Source: Nitrospirota bacterium
GTDB taxonomy: Bacteria > Nitrospirota > Leptospirillia > Leptospirillales > Leptospirillaceae
Assembly (NCBI GenBank): GCA_021810805.1
Contig: JAJZHW010000004.1
Location: forward strand, 1-64,000
Direction: 5' to 3'
Length of the DNA stretch: 64,000 nucleotides
Shown here piece by piece: positions 1 through 7,937 of this stretch. The stretch's first letter is position 1. Each line of letters begins with the position of its first letter. Under the pieces are notes generated by a model. It did not search any database, was not told the origin of the DNA, and worked only from the letters and a program-made list of their open reading frames with translations. The position numbers were made by a program, and so were the translations under genes.

Positions 1-105
1 CAGGGGGTTCTTTTTCCTTGAATTTTCTTTAATGATTGACTAGAATCATTGGCCTGAGATTCTTTTGACTATGGTTCCGTTTATTTCTTGTTTCCTCTTT
101 TTTAT

Positions 106-180
106 GGGCGATTAGCTCAGCGGTAGAGCACTGCCTTCACACGGCAGGGGTCACAGGTTCGAAACCTGTATCGCCCACCA
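106..180 (+). tRNA. tRNA-Val (anticodon CAC)
   Basis: A complete cloverleaf is visible. The acceptor stem GGGCGAT pairs with ATCGCCC, the D-arm carries AGCTCAGCGGTAGAGC, and the T-arm carries GGTTCGAAACC. The anticodon stem CTGCC/GGCAG encloses the loop TTCACAC, giving anticodon CAC, which reads GUG (valine). The discriminator is A and the CCA end is encoded. It lies tail to tail with the minus-strand exonuclease gene. A T-rich stretch directly after it could serve as terminator. Confidence 0.96.
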
Positions 181-190
181 TATTTTTTCT

Positions 191-997
191 TTAACTCCCC
201 CCCACCCCCATAATTTCAACTCTTCTTATATCCTTCCAAAGCCATGGAAGCTCTGTTGCATCCTGAACGTCTCCGACACGCTTTGATGAACATACAGGCC
301 TTTCTATTTTCTTTTTTATGAAGGTTTGATTCTCGTTTTTTTCCTTGTCTGCCATGACGAGTGAGAGTGGTGATTCGGTATATTGGCACCACCCGACAGA
401 GTCTCGGAAATATTTATGGGATGGCGCCCCCCCCCAAAAGGACAAGGTGACGGCCAGTTTTCCAAGGATGGACTCGATAGGATGGGCAAGTGCCACTGAA
501 AGGACCTCTTCCAGTGCCATGACATCATCTTCAGCCCGGTGTCTTTTGTCATGTTTGATACCGAGTGATTTGGCAAGATTTGACAGCTTATGATTTTTCT
601 CTTGAGGGAGCAATGATTTGAGAATAGGGACGGTATCGATTCCCGGATGTCCCAGAGGAGGGTGCTCTCGTCTCATTAGTTCTCTGTTGATCATTCCAAC
701 GTCGAATGACAAATTGTGGGCGATGATCACCGTATTTTGAAAGTTTTTTTCCTGATCTTTCCAATACTCTGAAAAGGTCGGGGCATTCTTCACCATCATG
801 TCATCGATTCCATGGATCCGCGTGTACATTTCTGGAATCGGGGTTTCCGGGTTTATCAGAGACGTTTCCTGCTTTTCTTTTCCAGATGGACCCCAGAGAG
901 AGTAGCTTATTTCAACAATCCTGGCTTCATTCTGGAAGAGCAGACCCGTTGTCTCCACATCGACGAAGAGCAGTTTTTCTTCTCCGTCAATCCACAT
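191..997 (-). CDS. DnaQ-like DEDDh 3'-5' exonuclease
   Basis: The 268-residue protein has the three exonuclease motifs of the DNA polymerase III epsilon (DnaQ) superfamily: FVDVETTG near residue 11 (ExoI), IIAHNLSFDVGMINREL near 91 (ExoII), and HRAEDDVMAL near 152 (ExoIII, DEDDh type). The family removes nucleotides from 3' ends during proofreading or repair, or processes RNA. Without a polymerase-binding region I cannot say whether it is the replicative epsilon subunit or a stand-alone nuclease. It overlaps the end of mnmA by 11 bp and is the last gene of a long minus-strand cluster. The 80 residues after ExoIII match no domain I recognise. Confidence 0.85.
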   Translation of the reverse strand: MWIDGEEKLLFVDVETTGLLFQNEARIVEISYSLWGPSGKEKQETSLINPETPIPEMYTRIHGIDDMMVKNAPTFSEYWKDQEKNFQNTVIIAHNLSFDVGMINRELMRREHPPLGHPGIDTVPILKSLLPQEKNHKLSNLAKSLGIKHDKRHRAEDDVMALEEVLSVALAHPIESILGKLAVTLSFWGGAPSHKYFRDSVGWCQYTESPLSLVMADKEKNENQTFIKKKIERPVCSSKRVGDVQDATELPWLWKDIRRVEIMGVGGS

Positions 998-2105
998 GGT
1001 TCTCTGAACTTTCCCCTCGACGTGTCAGAACTCCAGAACCAATCAGTATATTCTCTTTGTCATAAAACGCTGCTATTTGCCCTTCCACAATCCCATCGCT
1101 AGCGACCTCCAAAGAGAATCGTAACAGGTCATTTGTTACCGGAAAGCAGGCAACAGGGGCCATCGTTGAACGGAATCTCACGTAAACCTTCTTGGCTTCA
1201 CTCCATAATCCGTTAAATAATGGTCCCATTGGATCTCTAATGGAAAAAGAATCTTCGAATAGATCGGACTTCTCGGAAAGCCATATTTTTTTTTCTGGGA
1301 GACTGATTGTATGGACGTAGAGTCGTCGTCCTCCAGCCACGGTTAACCCTCGTCGTTGACCTCTTGTGAGTCCGATAGCATTCGGTACTGATCCGAGTGT
1401 TTCTCCGGCTATTGTCTGGACTGTCCAAGGTGCGGGAGCTTCTCCGGAGTCGGTCTCTCGGAGAAAATCCGTCATTTTTTTTTCAGAGACGAAACATACC
1501 TCTTGGTTTTCCAAAAGTCCCTCCACCGGAAATCCGGCGGACTTCGCCAATTCTTTGACGTCCGATTTTGTCATCTCTCCTATCGGAAATAAGGTATTGT
1601 GTGGGGAGATTCCCTGGGTGCGGCTTAGGAAGTAAGATTGGTCCTTTGCCATGTCCTTGGCCATGGCGAGACCGGAAACACGAAAATCATCCGACATTCG
1701 CCATGAAGTGTAATGGCCAGTCGCCACCTTTGAGATCCCTTGCTTTTCTGCCCATTCTCTCAAAAGTGGTAGTTTGACCTTTTGATTGCAGGAGGTACAT
1801 GGATTGGGTGTTTCGCCCAAGCGATAGGATGCTTTGAAGGCGTCTACGACATCTGCTTTAAAGTTCAATTGTGCGTTTACGACCGCGTAGGGAATCCCAA
1901 TGATTTTTTCACAAAGGTATTCGACCATAGGGACATGGCAGCAGGTTCGCTCACCCCATCCTTTCTCGGACTCGGAAGGGCCCTCCTCCCAGATCTTAAG
2001 GATGACACCAGTGACTCGATATCCTTGCTTTTTTAGTAGCCAGGCGGAGACTGCCGAATCCACCCCGCCACTCATTCCTACAACGACTTCATGATTTTTT
2101 TTCAT
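987..2105 (-). CDS. mnmA: tRNA-specific 2-thiouridylase MnmA
   Basis: MnmA adds sulfur to C2 of wobble uridine 34 in tRNA-Lys, -Glu and -Gln. The 372 residues have the family's normal length. The ATP-pyrophosphatase loop VVGMSGGVDSAV is at residues 8-19, the NPCTSCN motif with the first catalytic cysteine is near 102, and the second cysteine is in ENQEVCFV near 203. It overlaps the bactofilin gene upstream by 17 bp, so the two are probably co-translated. MnmE and MnmG, encoded upstream in the same cluster, modify C5 of the same uridine, so the whole U34 pathway is grouped here. Confidence 0.95.
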   Translation of the reverse strand: MKKNHEVVVGMSGGVDSAVSAWLLKKQGYRVTGVILKIWEEGPSESEKGWGERTCCHVPMVEYLCEKIIGIPYAVVNAQLNFKADVVDAFKASYRLGETPNPCTSCNQKVKLPLLREWAEKQGISKVATGHYTSWRMSDDFRVSGLAMAKDMAKDQSYFLSRTQGISPHNTLFPIGEMTKSDVKELAKSAGFPVEGLLENQEVCFVSEKKMTDFLRETDSGEAPAPWTVQTIAGETLGSVPNAIGLTRGQRRGLTVAGGRRLYVHTISLPEKKIWLSEKSDLFEDSFSIRDPMGPLFNGLWSEAKKVYVRFRSTMAPVACFPVTNDLLRFSLEVASDGIVEGQIAAFYDKENILIGSGVLTRRGESSENHVD

Positions 2106-2481
2106 TACCTTCGACTGTCTTTTCCTTGTTCATTCCTGTTGCCATCTCGCATTGCCCGTTAAAAATCACTCCCTCTTCGATCATAAGAACGGGAGTTTTT
2201 ATTTCGCCCTTAATGTTCGAAGGTTTGACGAATTGGATCGATTCCTGGGCAATGACCTTTCCGTTGACAGTCCCACCGCAGACGATTCTCCCGACATTGA
2301 CCGTTCCGGTGATAACGGCCCCGTCCCCTACGATGAGGGTGTTTTTTGAATGGATCTCCCCTTCAAGAACGCCATCAATTCGGACTGTTCCCTCGAATTG
2401 AAGGTAGCCACGGAAGAGTGTTTCCTTTCCAAGAAAGGCAATAATGTTGCCTTTTCCTGCATCTTGTCCGTTATGTTTCAT
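2089..2481 (-). CDS. bactofilin-type cytoskeletal protein
   Basis: A 130-residue protein with the short repeating beta-helix pattern of bactofilins (DUF583), for example GYLQFEGTVRIDGVLEGEI followed by IVGDGAVITGTVNVGRIV. Bactofilins polymerise without nucleotide into filaments, often at the membrane, and act in cell shape, polarity or chromosome positioning. The gene overlaps parB by 11 bp. Bactofilins scaffold ParABS in Myxococcus, so a link to segregation is plausible, but here it rests only on position. Short polar tails flank the core, as is usual for the family. Confidence 0.88.
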   Translation of the reverse strand: MKHNGQDAGKGNIIAFLGKETLFRGYLQFEGTVRIDGVLEGEIHSKNTLIVGDGAVITGTVNVGRIVCGGTVNGKVIAQESIQFVKPSNIKGEIKTPVLMIEEGVIFNGQCEMATGMNKEKTVEGNEKKS

Positions 2482-3337
2482 CTGTTCTTCCTTCTTTAAG
2501 GGTGGCTTTTTCGGACAGCTTTGTGATCATTTCTTCGAGTTCGTCCATTCTATTAAAACTCAGCTCCACCTTCCAGCTTTTTTTCTCTTTTTTGATTCTT
2601 GCCCGACATCGAAGGGAGGCGCCCAGGACCTTTGCATTTTCACCTATCCATGCCTGTATTTTTGTATCTTTTTCTATGATTGTTTTTACAGGCTTAGCGA
2701 GTTGTTCCTCAAGGGCTCTGACTGAGAGTCCCTTGGAGACGATTCGATTTGCCCATTTCCTTTGGTCTTCGACGGGAATTCCCGAGAGGATCTTCGCATG
2801 GCCAAAGGTGATGTCACCTTTTCTCAAAATTTCCTTCACCTCTGAGTCCAGGTCCAGAAGCCTGAGATAGTTGGCTACTGTCGATCTTTTGAGGCCAAGA
2901 TGTTCGGAGATGTTTTCCTGGGTCCAATGAAACTCTTTTGAAAGCCTCTCGAGCCCTTCTCCGATTTCAAGGGCATTCAGATCGCTTCGTTTGAGGTTTT
3001 CCACGAGGGCGATTTCAAGAAGATCTTGATCGGTCATCTCCTTGATGATCGCGTCGATCTCCTTCCATCCGAGTTTTTCGGCGGCCCTCAGTCTTCTCTC
3101 CCCAGAGACAAGAGTATATGATCCGTTTCTCCTGACTGCGATGACTGGGTGAAGAAGTCCATGGCGTTCCATGGATTGGGTCAGCTCTTCGAGGGACTCT
3201 TCCGAGAATGTCTTTCTTGGCTGGAATGGATTGGCCTGGAGTTCTTTTATTGAAATCTTCGACGAGGGCCCTGAGGTCGCCCCCCCTTCATCTCCATACA
3301 GGGAGTCTATCCCCCTCCCGAGACTGATCTTAGCCAT
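2471..3337 (-). CDS. parB: chromosome partitioning protein ParB (Spo0J family)
   Basis: ParB is a CTP-dependent clamp that loads at parS and spreads along DNA to organise the origin region. The 288 residues show the N-terminal domain with NPFQPRKTF and the CTP-binding box SGERRLRA (about residue 77). A central helix-turn-helix region follows (TQENISEHLGLKRSTVANYL), then a C-terminal dimerisation region. It overlaps parA by 8 bp and the bactofilin gene by 11 bp, the standard coupled arrangement. A parS site lies just upstream of parA. Confidence 0.95.
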   Translation of the reverse strand: MAKISLGRGIDSLYGDEGGATSGPSSKISIKELQANPFQPRKTFSEESLEELTQSMERHGLLHPVIAVRRNGSYTLVSGERRLRAAEKLGWKEIDAIIKEMTDQDLLEIALVENLKRSDLNALEIGEGLERLSKEFHWTQENISEHLGLKRSTVANYLRLLDLDSEVKEILRKGDITFGHAKILSGIPVEDQRKWANRIVSKGLSVRALEEQLAKPVKTIIEKDTKIQAWIGENAKVLGASLRCRARIKKEKKSWKVELSFNRMDELEEMITKLSEKATLKEGRTDET

Positions 3338-4100
3338 AGGCCAATATCTCCTTTGCCAATGTCATGTAGGATTGCGCTCCTTTTGAGAGGACATCATAGA
3401 GTACGGCCGGCTTCCCATGGCTTGGAGCCTCTCCAAGGGTCACATTTCGCGGGATCACGCAGGAGAAGACTTCCTCTGGAAAATGTTTTCTGAGTTCGTC
3501 GAGGACGGATGTTGACAATTTATTTCTCTTGTCAAACATCGTCGGAAGAATTCCTTCAATCTTCAGATCTGGGTTCCATCGCTGCCGAACGCGTTCCATT
3601 GTTTTGATGAGCTGCCCCAGACCCTCCAAAGCAAAAAATTCACATTGGACGGGGATCAAAACGGAGTTGGCTGCCACCAAGGCGTTGAGGGTGATAAAGC
3701 CCAGCGAGGGAGGACAATCAAGAAGGATGAAGTCGTACTGGGAGGTTGTTTCTTCTGAGAGCCGATCTTTCAGGATTCTTGCCCGTTCGTTTGGGTCGGC
3801 GCTGGCTATCTCCGGTTCAAATCCTGCCATTGATACAGAACAAGGGATAGCCTCAAGGAAGGGGAGGTCCGTCTTTTTTATTGTTTCCTTCATTTTTTTT
3901 GTTCCAGAGAGCAGTTCATAAGAAGAGAAGGGGGGGTGTCCTGCTGAGAGGCCAAGACCACTTGAGGTGTTTGATTGAGGGTCAAGATCGATGACGAGAA
4001 CCTTTTTTTCCTCTACTGCGAGTGAGGCGGCAAGGTTAATCGTTGTGGTGGTCTTTCCTACCCCGCCTTTTTGGTTCGCGATTGCTACAATTTGCCCCAT
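3330..4100 (-). CDS. parA: chromosome partitioning ATPase ParA (Soj)
   Basis: A 256-residue ParA/MinD-type ATPase. It has the deviant Walker A motif KGGVGKTTTTINLA at residues 11-24 with the signature lysine, a Walker A' region around LVIDLDPQSNTSSGLG, and Walker B near FILLDCPPSLGF. ParA forms nucleotide-dependent gradients on the nucleoid that move ParB-parS complexes. There is no N-terminal DNA-binding extension, so this is a chromosomal Soj type rather than a plasmid type Ia protein. The 45-bp gap after rsmG contains the parS site. Confidence 0.95.
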   Translation of the reverse strand: MGQIVAIANQKGGVGKTTTTINLAASLAVEEKKVLVIDLDPQSNTSSGLGLSAGHPPFSSYELLSGTKKMKETIKKTDLPFLEAIPCSVSMAGFEPEIASADPNERARILKDRLSEETTSQYDFILLDCPPSLGFITLNALVAANSVLIPVQCEFFALEGLGQLIKTMERVRQRWNPDLKIEGILPTMFDKRNKLSTSVLDELRKHFPEEVFSCVIPRNVTLGEAPSHGKPAVLYDVLSKGAQSYMTLAKEILAYG

Positions 4101-4120
4101 TTTGCGGCTCCTTCCGGGAA

Positions 4121-4136
4121 TGTTCCACGTGGAACA
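4121..4136. promoter_or_regulatory. parS centromere site
   Basis: TGTTCCACGTGGAACA is a perfect 16-bp palindrome and matches the bacterial parS consensus TGTTTCACGTGAAACA at all but one base per half-site. It sits between rsmG and parA, 20 bp upstream of the parA start codon, where many bacteria place an origin-proximal parS. ParB bound here could both nucleate segregation and influence transcription of its own operon. I saw no second copy in the window. Confidence 0.92.
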
Positions 4137-4145
4137 TTTTTGAAT

Positions 4146-4751
4146 TCATCCAGAGAATTCAAGGAGAAAAAGGGAAAAAGTAATATGTTTTCCCCATTCA
4201 GAAACTCCCCCATTTATGACATAAGAACGGAGGGGAAGGCAAGCGTCGGATGAATCTTTTCCGAATCGGACAAAGAAACAGGGGGGTGTTGTGTGGGATT
4301 TTATATGTTTGTCTGAGAGGAAGTCGTCAATGGTGATGGCCTTCATGAAGACAAGTGGGGAAATGAGTGGACGATCCAATGCTGGAAGAATCGTTACGTT
4401 TGAAAGGGAGAGATGTCGGACGGCGTAGTCTAAAAAAACACGTTTTTTTTCGGTTCTTTCAATCAAAATGTAAGAATGATCTGGGTCTAGAATGGCAAGA
4501 ATAAGGCCAGGAGAACCATTTCCTGACCCGAAGTCTATGCGTGGGAAGGTGTCGGGCACTCTGGAGCGAAGAAAGAAGAAGGAGAGAATGGGCTCCAAGA
4601 GAAGATGCTCTCGGATCTGATCCTTGGAATGGTAACCCGTCAGGCGAATTCGGGAATTCCATTCAAGGAGAAGAGAGGTGTAGCGATCGAGGGATTCCAT
4701 CACTAAAGGGGAGAGGGTTGGAAAAAGAGAGGGAGACGGGAGAAGTGTCAT
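4146..4751 (-). CDS. rsmG: 16S rRNA (guanine527-N7)-methyltransferase RsmG
   Basis: RsmG (GidB) methylates G527 of 16S rRNA. The 201-residue protein has the SAM-binding loop DFGSGNGSPGLILAI at about residues 73-87, equivalent to the usual DVGSGAGLPGI. The N-terminal LLLEWNSRIRLTG matches the family pattern LxxWNxxxNLT. Its start overlaps the mnmG stop by 4 bp. The C-terminal half is less typical and short, so the fold is clear but the family match is weaker there. Confidence 0.87.
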   Translation of the reverse strand: MTLLPSPSLFPTLSPLVMESLDRYTSLLLEWNSRIRLTGYHSKDQIREHLLLEPILSFFFLRSRVPDTFPRIDFGSGNGSPGLILAILDPDHSYILIERTEKKRVFLDYAVRHLSLSNVTILPALDRPLISPLVFMKAITIDDFLSDKHIKSHTTPPCFFVRFGKDSSDACLPLRSYVINGGVSEWGKHITFSLFLLEFSG

Positions 4752-6592
4752 GAGGGGGATGCTGGCTCTTTGGTAAGAAAAATTCGAAGGAGGTCGATCG
4801 CGCCAGGGGTCATTCCTCGAAGGGAGAGTGCCTCGTGAAGTGTGGCGGGGCGAGATTTTCGTAACCTTGTCCGAATCTCATTGGAAAGACCGGGAATCGG
4901 CTGATCGAAGAGGGAGGGGGGAATTGGAAGGTTCTCCATGCGATTCCATCGCTCTAGAGAAATTCGAACATAGCCTTCATATTTAATCTCTTGTTCGAGG
5001 GAATCAATCCAGAGAGAGGGCACTGAGGATATGTCGATTCGCTCCTCCTGAAGAAGTTGGCGAAGGGAGAGTTCTGGGGAGCGAAGGAGATGGTAGAGGG
5101 ATTTACCTCCGCGGCGGGAAGAGTGAAGGGTATTCCTCAATGCATTTTGAAAGTCGAATCGACTATTCATGTAAGATCTCTGGGGCTCAGAAAGAAGACC
5201 GAGTGCCGAGGCCTGAGGAGAAAGTCGATCGACAGCATTATCGTTTCGAATGTAAAGACGATTTTCAGCTCGGCTGGTAAACATACGGTAGGGTTCATCG
5301 ATGCTATGGGTGACGAGATCGTCGACCATCACCCCGATATAAGAGGACTGTCGGTCAGGAGTCCAGGGTGGCTGCCCTTGGGAAAATCGAGCTGCGTTGA
5401 TTCCTGCCACGAGACCCTGTCCTGCGGCTTCTTCATAGCCCGTCGTTCCGTTAATTTGACCGGCGAGAAAGAGATTGGGAAGGGATTTGACGGACAGGGT
5501 ATGGCGAAGTTGATCGGGAAAGACAAAGTCGTATTCGACGGCATACCCAGGGCGAAGAATCATGGATTTTTCAAGGCCAGGAATGGAGGAAAGAATTAAT
5601 TCCTGAACATCCACCGGGAGACTTGTGGAGATTCCATTGGGATAATATTCATCAATTCCCAATCCCTCGGGTTCGATAAAAACATGGTGAGTGAGGTGGT
5701 CGGGAAATTTTACAACCTTGTCTTCGATCGAAGGGCAGTATCGAGGCCCTATTCCATGAATTTTTCCCGAATAAAGAGGAGAACGATCGAGATTCTTTTG
5801 AATGACGTCTCGGGTCTGTTCCGTTGTATGGGTCAAATGACAAGGGAGAGGGGGGCCATCGAAAAAGAGAGAGGGGGGTAATGGAGCGAGCTGGGAGAAA
5901 AAGGGAGTCGGAGTGTCTCCCTGCTGAGGTTCCATTCTGGAGAAATCAATCGTCCGCCCTTTAAGCCGAGGAGGGGTCCCTGTCTTTAAGCGACCGAGGG
6001 AAAGTCCACATTTTTCCCTGAGAAATTCAGAGAGGGAGAGAGAGGCTCTTTCACCCCCCCGACCTCCTGATGTGGAGGAAAGCCCTATATGAAGGTGGCC
6101 ATTTAAGAATGTGCCAGAAGTTAAGACAAGTGTGGAAAAGGTGAGGCGGGAACCATCGGAGAGATGAAGGGCAGAAAGAAAATCCCCTTGGCGTTCGAGG
6201 GAGATGACTTCTCCCTGTCGGAGGAAAAGGGAGTTGTGGCCATCTAAAAGCTGGCGGGCCAGGGTACGATAACGATGGCGATCACACTGGGCTCGTATGG
6301 CCTGAACGGCAGCCCCTTTTCGGGTGTTAAGGATACGAAGTTGGAGGGCTGATTGATCTGCGAGAAGGCCCATTGCCCCACCCATGGCATCGATCTCGCG
6401 AACGATGTGACCTTTTCCAATTCCTCCGACAGAGGGATTACAAGACATTTGGCCTATAAGATCAAGATGCAGGGTCAAAAGGAGCGTCTTAACTCCGAGA
6501 CGAGCCGAGGCTAAGGCGGCTTCAATGCCTGCATGGCCTCCCCCAACAACAATAACATCCCAATGATTTTTATGAGTTTTCAGAAGAGTCAT
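4748..6592 (-). CDS. mnmG: tRNA uridine 5-carboxymethylaminomethyl enzyme MnmG (GidA)
   Basis: MnmG is the FAD-dependent partner of MnmE and makes cmnm5U34 in tRNAs. The 614-residue protein begins with the FAD dinucleotide loop VIVVGGGHAGIEAALASARLG and contains the GidA signatures CNPSVGGIGKGH and GRLKTGTPPR. I moved the start five codons inward to ATG at 6592, because that ATG overlaps the mnmE stop as TAATG; the longer ORF would begin with TTG inside mnmE. It is followed by rsmG with a 4-bp overlap. Confidence 0.96.
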   Translation of the reverse strand: MTLLKTHKNHWDVIVVGGGHAGIEAALASARLGVKTLLLTLHLDLIGQMSCNPSVGGIGKGHIVREIDAMGGAMGLLADQSALQLRILNTRKGAAVQAIRAQCDRHRYRTLARQLLDGHNSLFLRQGEVISLERQGDFLSALHLSDGSRLTFSTLVLTSGTFLNGHLHIGLSSTSGGRGGERASLSLSEFLREKCGLSLGRLKTGTPPRLKGRTIDFSRMEPQQGDTPTPFFSQLAPLPPSLFFDGPPLPCHLTHTTEQTRDVIQKNLDRSPLYSGKIHGIGPRYCPSIEDKVVKFPDHLTHHVFIEPEGLGIDEYYPNGISTSLPVDVQELILSSIPGLEKSMILRPGYAVEYDFVFPDQLRHTLSVKSLPNLFLAGQINGTTGYEEAAGQGLVAGINAARFSQGQPPWTPDRQSSYIGVMVDDLVTHSIDEPYRMFTSRAENRLYIRNDNAVDRLSPQASALGLLSEPQRSYMNSRFDFQNALRNTLHSSRRGGKSLYHLLRSPELSLRQLLQEERIDISSVPSLWIDSLEQEIKYEGYVRISLERWNRMENLPIPPSLFDQPIPGLSNEIRTRLRKSRPATLHEALSLRGMTPGAIDLLRIFLTKEPASPS

Positions 6593-7914
6593 TATTTTCC
6601 AAGGCAAAAACGGGAAAAAACCCGATCATAAATTTCCTCTGTAGAAATCAATCCTATTCCATCTTCCAATAGATGACGGCCATGTTCAAGTGAAGAAAGT
6701 GCAAGATCAAATGTTCCAGAATTCAGGGCTTGTTCAGCTAAATTGAGAGATTTTAGAAAAGAAGAAAGGGCTTTTGCTTGACGCTCAGAGTCCAGGAGAG
6801 GATCGGTTGATTGTTGGTTTGAGTAAAAATTTTTTGTCAAAGAGGTCAGGGTGGAAAGTAGAGATCGTAAACCTTTTCGCGTACGCGCCGAAACAATAAA
6901 GTCAGGAGAGGACGAGGGCGGAGGAGGGGAAAGATCGGCCTTATTCCAAATGGTTAATGTCTTTGTTTTCGTGTGAAAGGGAAGGGTAGTGGGGGATTCT
7001 GGTGAGTTCACCCAAAGAAGCAAATCTACTTGGGAAATGGTTTTTCTAGCTTTGGCGATTCCCATGCCTTCAATAATGTCGTCGGATGAGCGAAAGCCGG
7101 CGGAGTCAAGAATCAATAAATCTCCAAAAGGGAGGGAGAGTCGTCCTTCCAGAAGATCTCGGGTAGTCCCAGGAAAAGGAGAAACAAGAGCCCTGTCAGA
7201 CTGGAGAATCCGATTAAAAAGAGAGGATTTTCCAGAGTTTGGAGGACCTGCGAGAAGGATAGAAAAGGAAGAAAAAGCCCGCTGATTTTTTTTAAAAAGA
7301 GAGATTTGATGTCGGGAAAAGGTCTGAAGAGAGTGAATCTGAGAAAGAAGAATATGATGGGGGTGGGAGTCTCTGTCTGAATCTAAATCTTCGGGGTAAT
7401 CAAGAAAGGCATAGAAAGAAGAGAGCAAATCCACAAATTGTTCTTTGAGCGCGTAAAGGGGATGCCGATTCGGCTGAGAAAATGATGTATGGGCAGAAAG
7501 AAATTCGGAATAGGTCGGGGCTGAAATCATTCGATGAAGGGATTCAGCCTTGAGAAGGGAGAGTTTTCCATTTTTGTAAGAACGGAGGGAAAATTCACCT
7601 GGTTTGGCCGGCCGAATTCCCTGAAGTTCAATTAAAGAAAGAAGAAATCGTATGTTTTGGGGGTTCCCGTGGCAATGAATCTCAATGACATCCTCTCCTG
7701 TGAGGGAATGGGGGCTGGGAAAAAAAAGAAGAAGGACAGTGTCGAGAGGAAGGCCGTTTAGAGTGGGAGAAAGCAGTGTCGCTTTTCGTGGTGAGGGGCA
7801 GGGGTGGCCGGGAAAAAGGGGGGAGATCTTTGGCCAAAGATTATCCCCTGAAAGGCGGAGAATGCCTACAGGTTGAGGGACGAGGGCCGTCACCGGGGCG
7901 ACGATGGGCTCCAT
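6592..7914 (-). CDS. mnmE: tRNA modification GTPase MnmE (TrmE)
   Basis: A 440-residue potassium-dependent GTPase acting with MnmG. There is an N-terminal tetrahydrofolate-binding domain (GILRLSG), a helical domain interrupted by the G domain, and the C-terminal FCLGK, which carries the family's conserved cysteine. The G domain shows AGPPNSGKSSLFNRI (G1, about residues 220-235), PGTTRD (G2), DSAG (G3) and NKAD (G4). The protein is unusually rich in Ser and Leu, and the DNA is AT-rich compared with the right half of the window. Confidence 0.95.
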   Translation of the reverse strand: MEPIVAPVTALVPQPVGILRLSGDNLWPKISPLFPGHPCPSPRKATLLSPTLNGLPLDTVLLLFFPSPHSLTGEDVIEIHCHGNPQNIRFLLSLIELQGIRPAKPGEFSLRSYKNGKLSLLKAESLHRMISAPTYSEFLSAHTSFSQPNRHPLYALKEQFVDLLSSFYAFLDYPEDLDSDRDSHPHHILLSQIHSLQTFSRHQISLFKKNQRAFSSFSILLAGPPNSGKSSLFNRILQSDRALVSPFPGTTRDLLEGRLSLPFGDLLILDSAGFRSSDDIIEGMGIAKARKTISQVDLLLWVNSPESPTTLPFHTKTKTLTIWNKADLSPPPPSSSPDFIVSARTRKGLRSLLSTLTSLTKNFYSNQQSTDPLLDSERQAKALSSFLKSLNLAEQALNSGTFDLALSSLEHGRHLLEDGIGLISTEEIYDRVFSRFCLGK

Positions 7915-7937
7915 ATTAAAAGGTCTCGGTAAAGGCC

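Noticed and set aside
31-50. Inverted repeat AATGATT-GACTAG-AATCATT upstream of the tRNA
   Set aside because: A 7-bp AT-rich dyad without a T-run or known operator pattern; too little to call a terminator or binding site.
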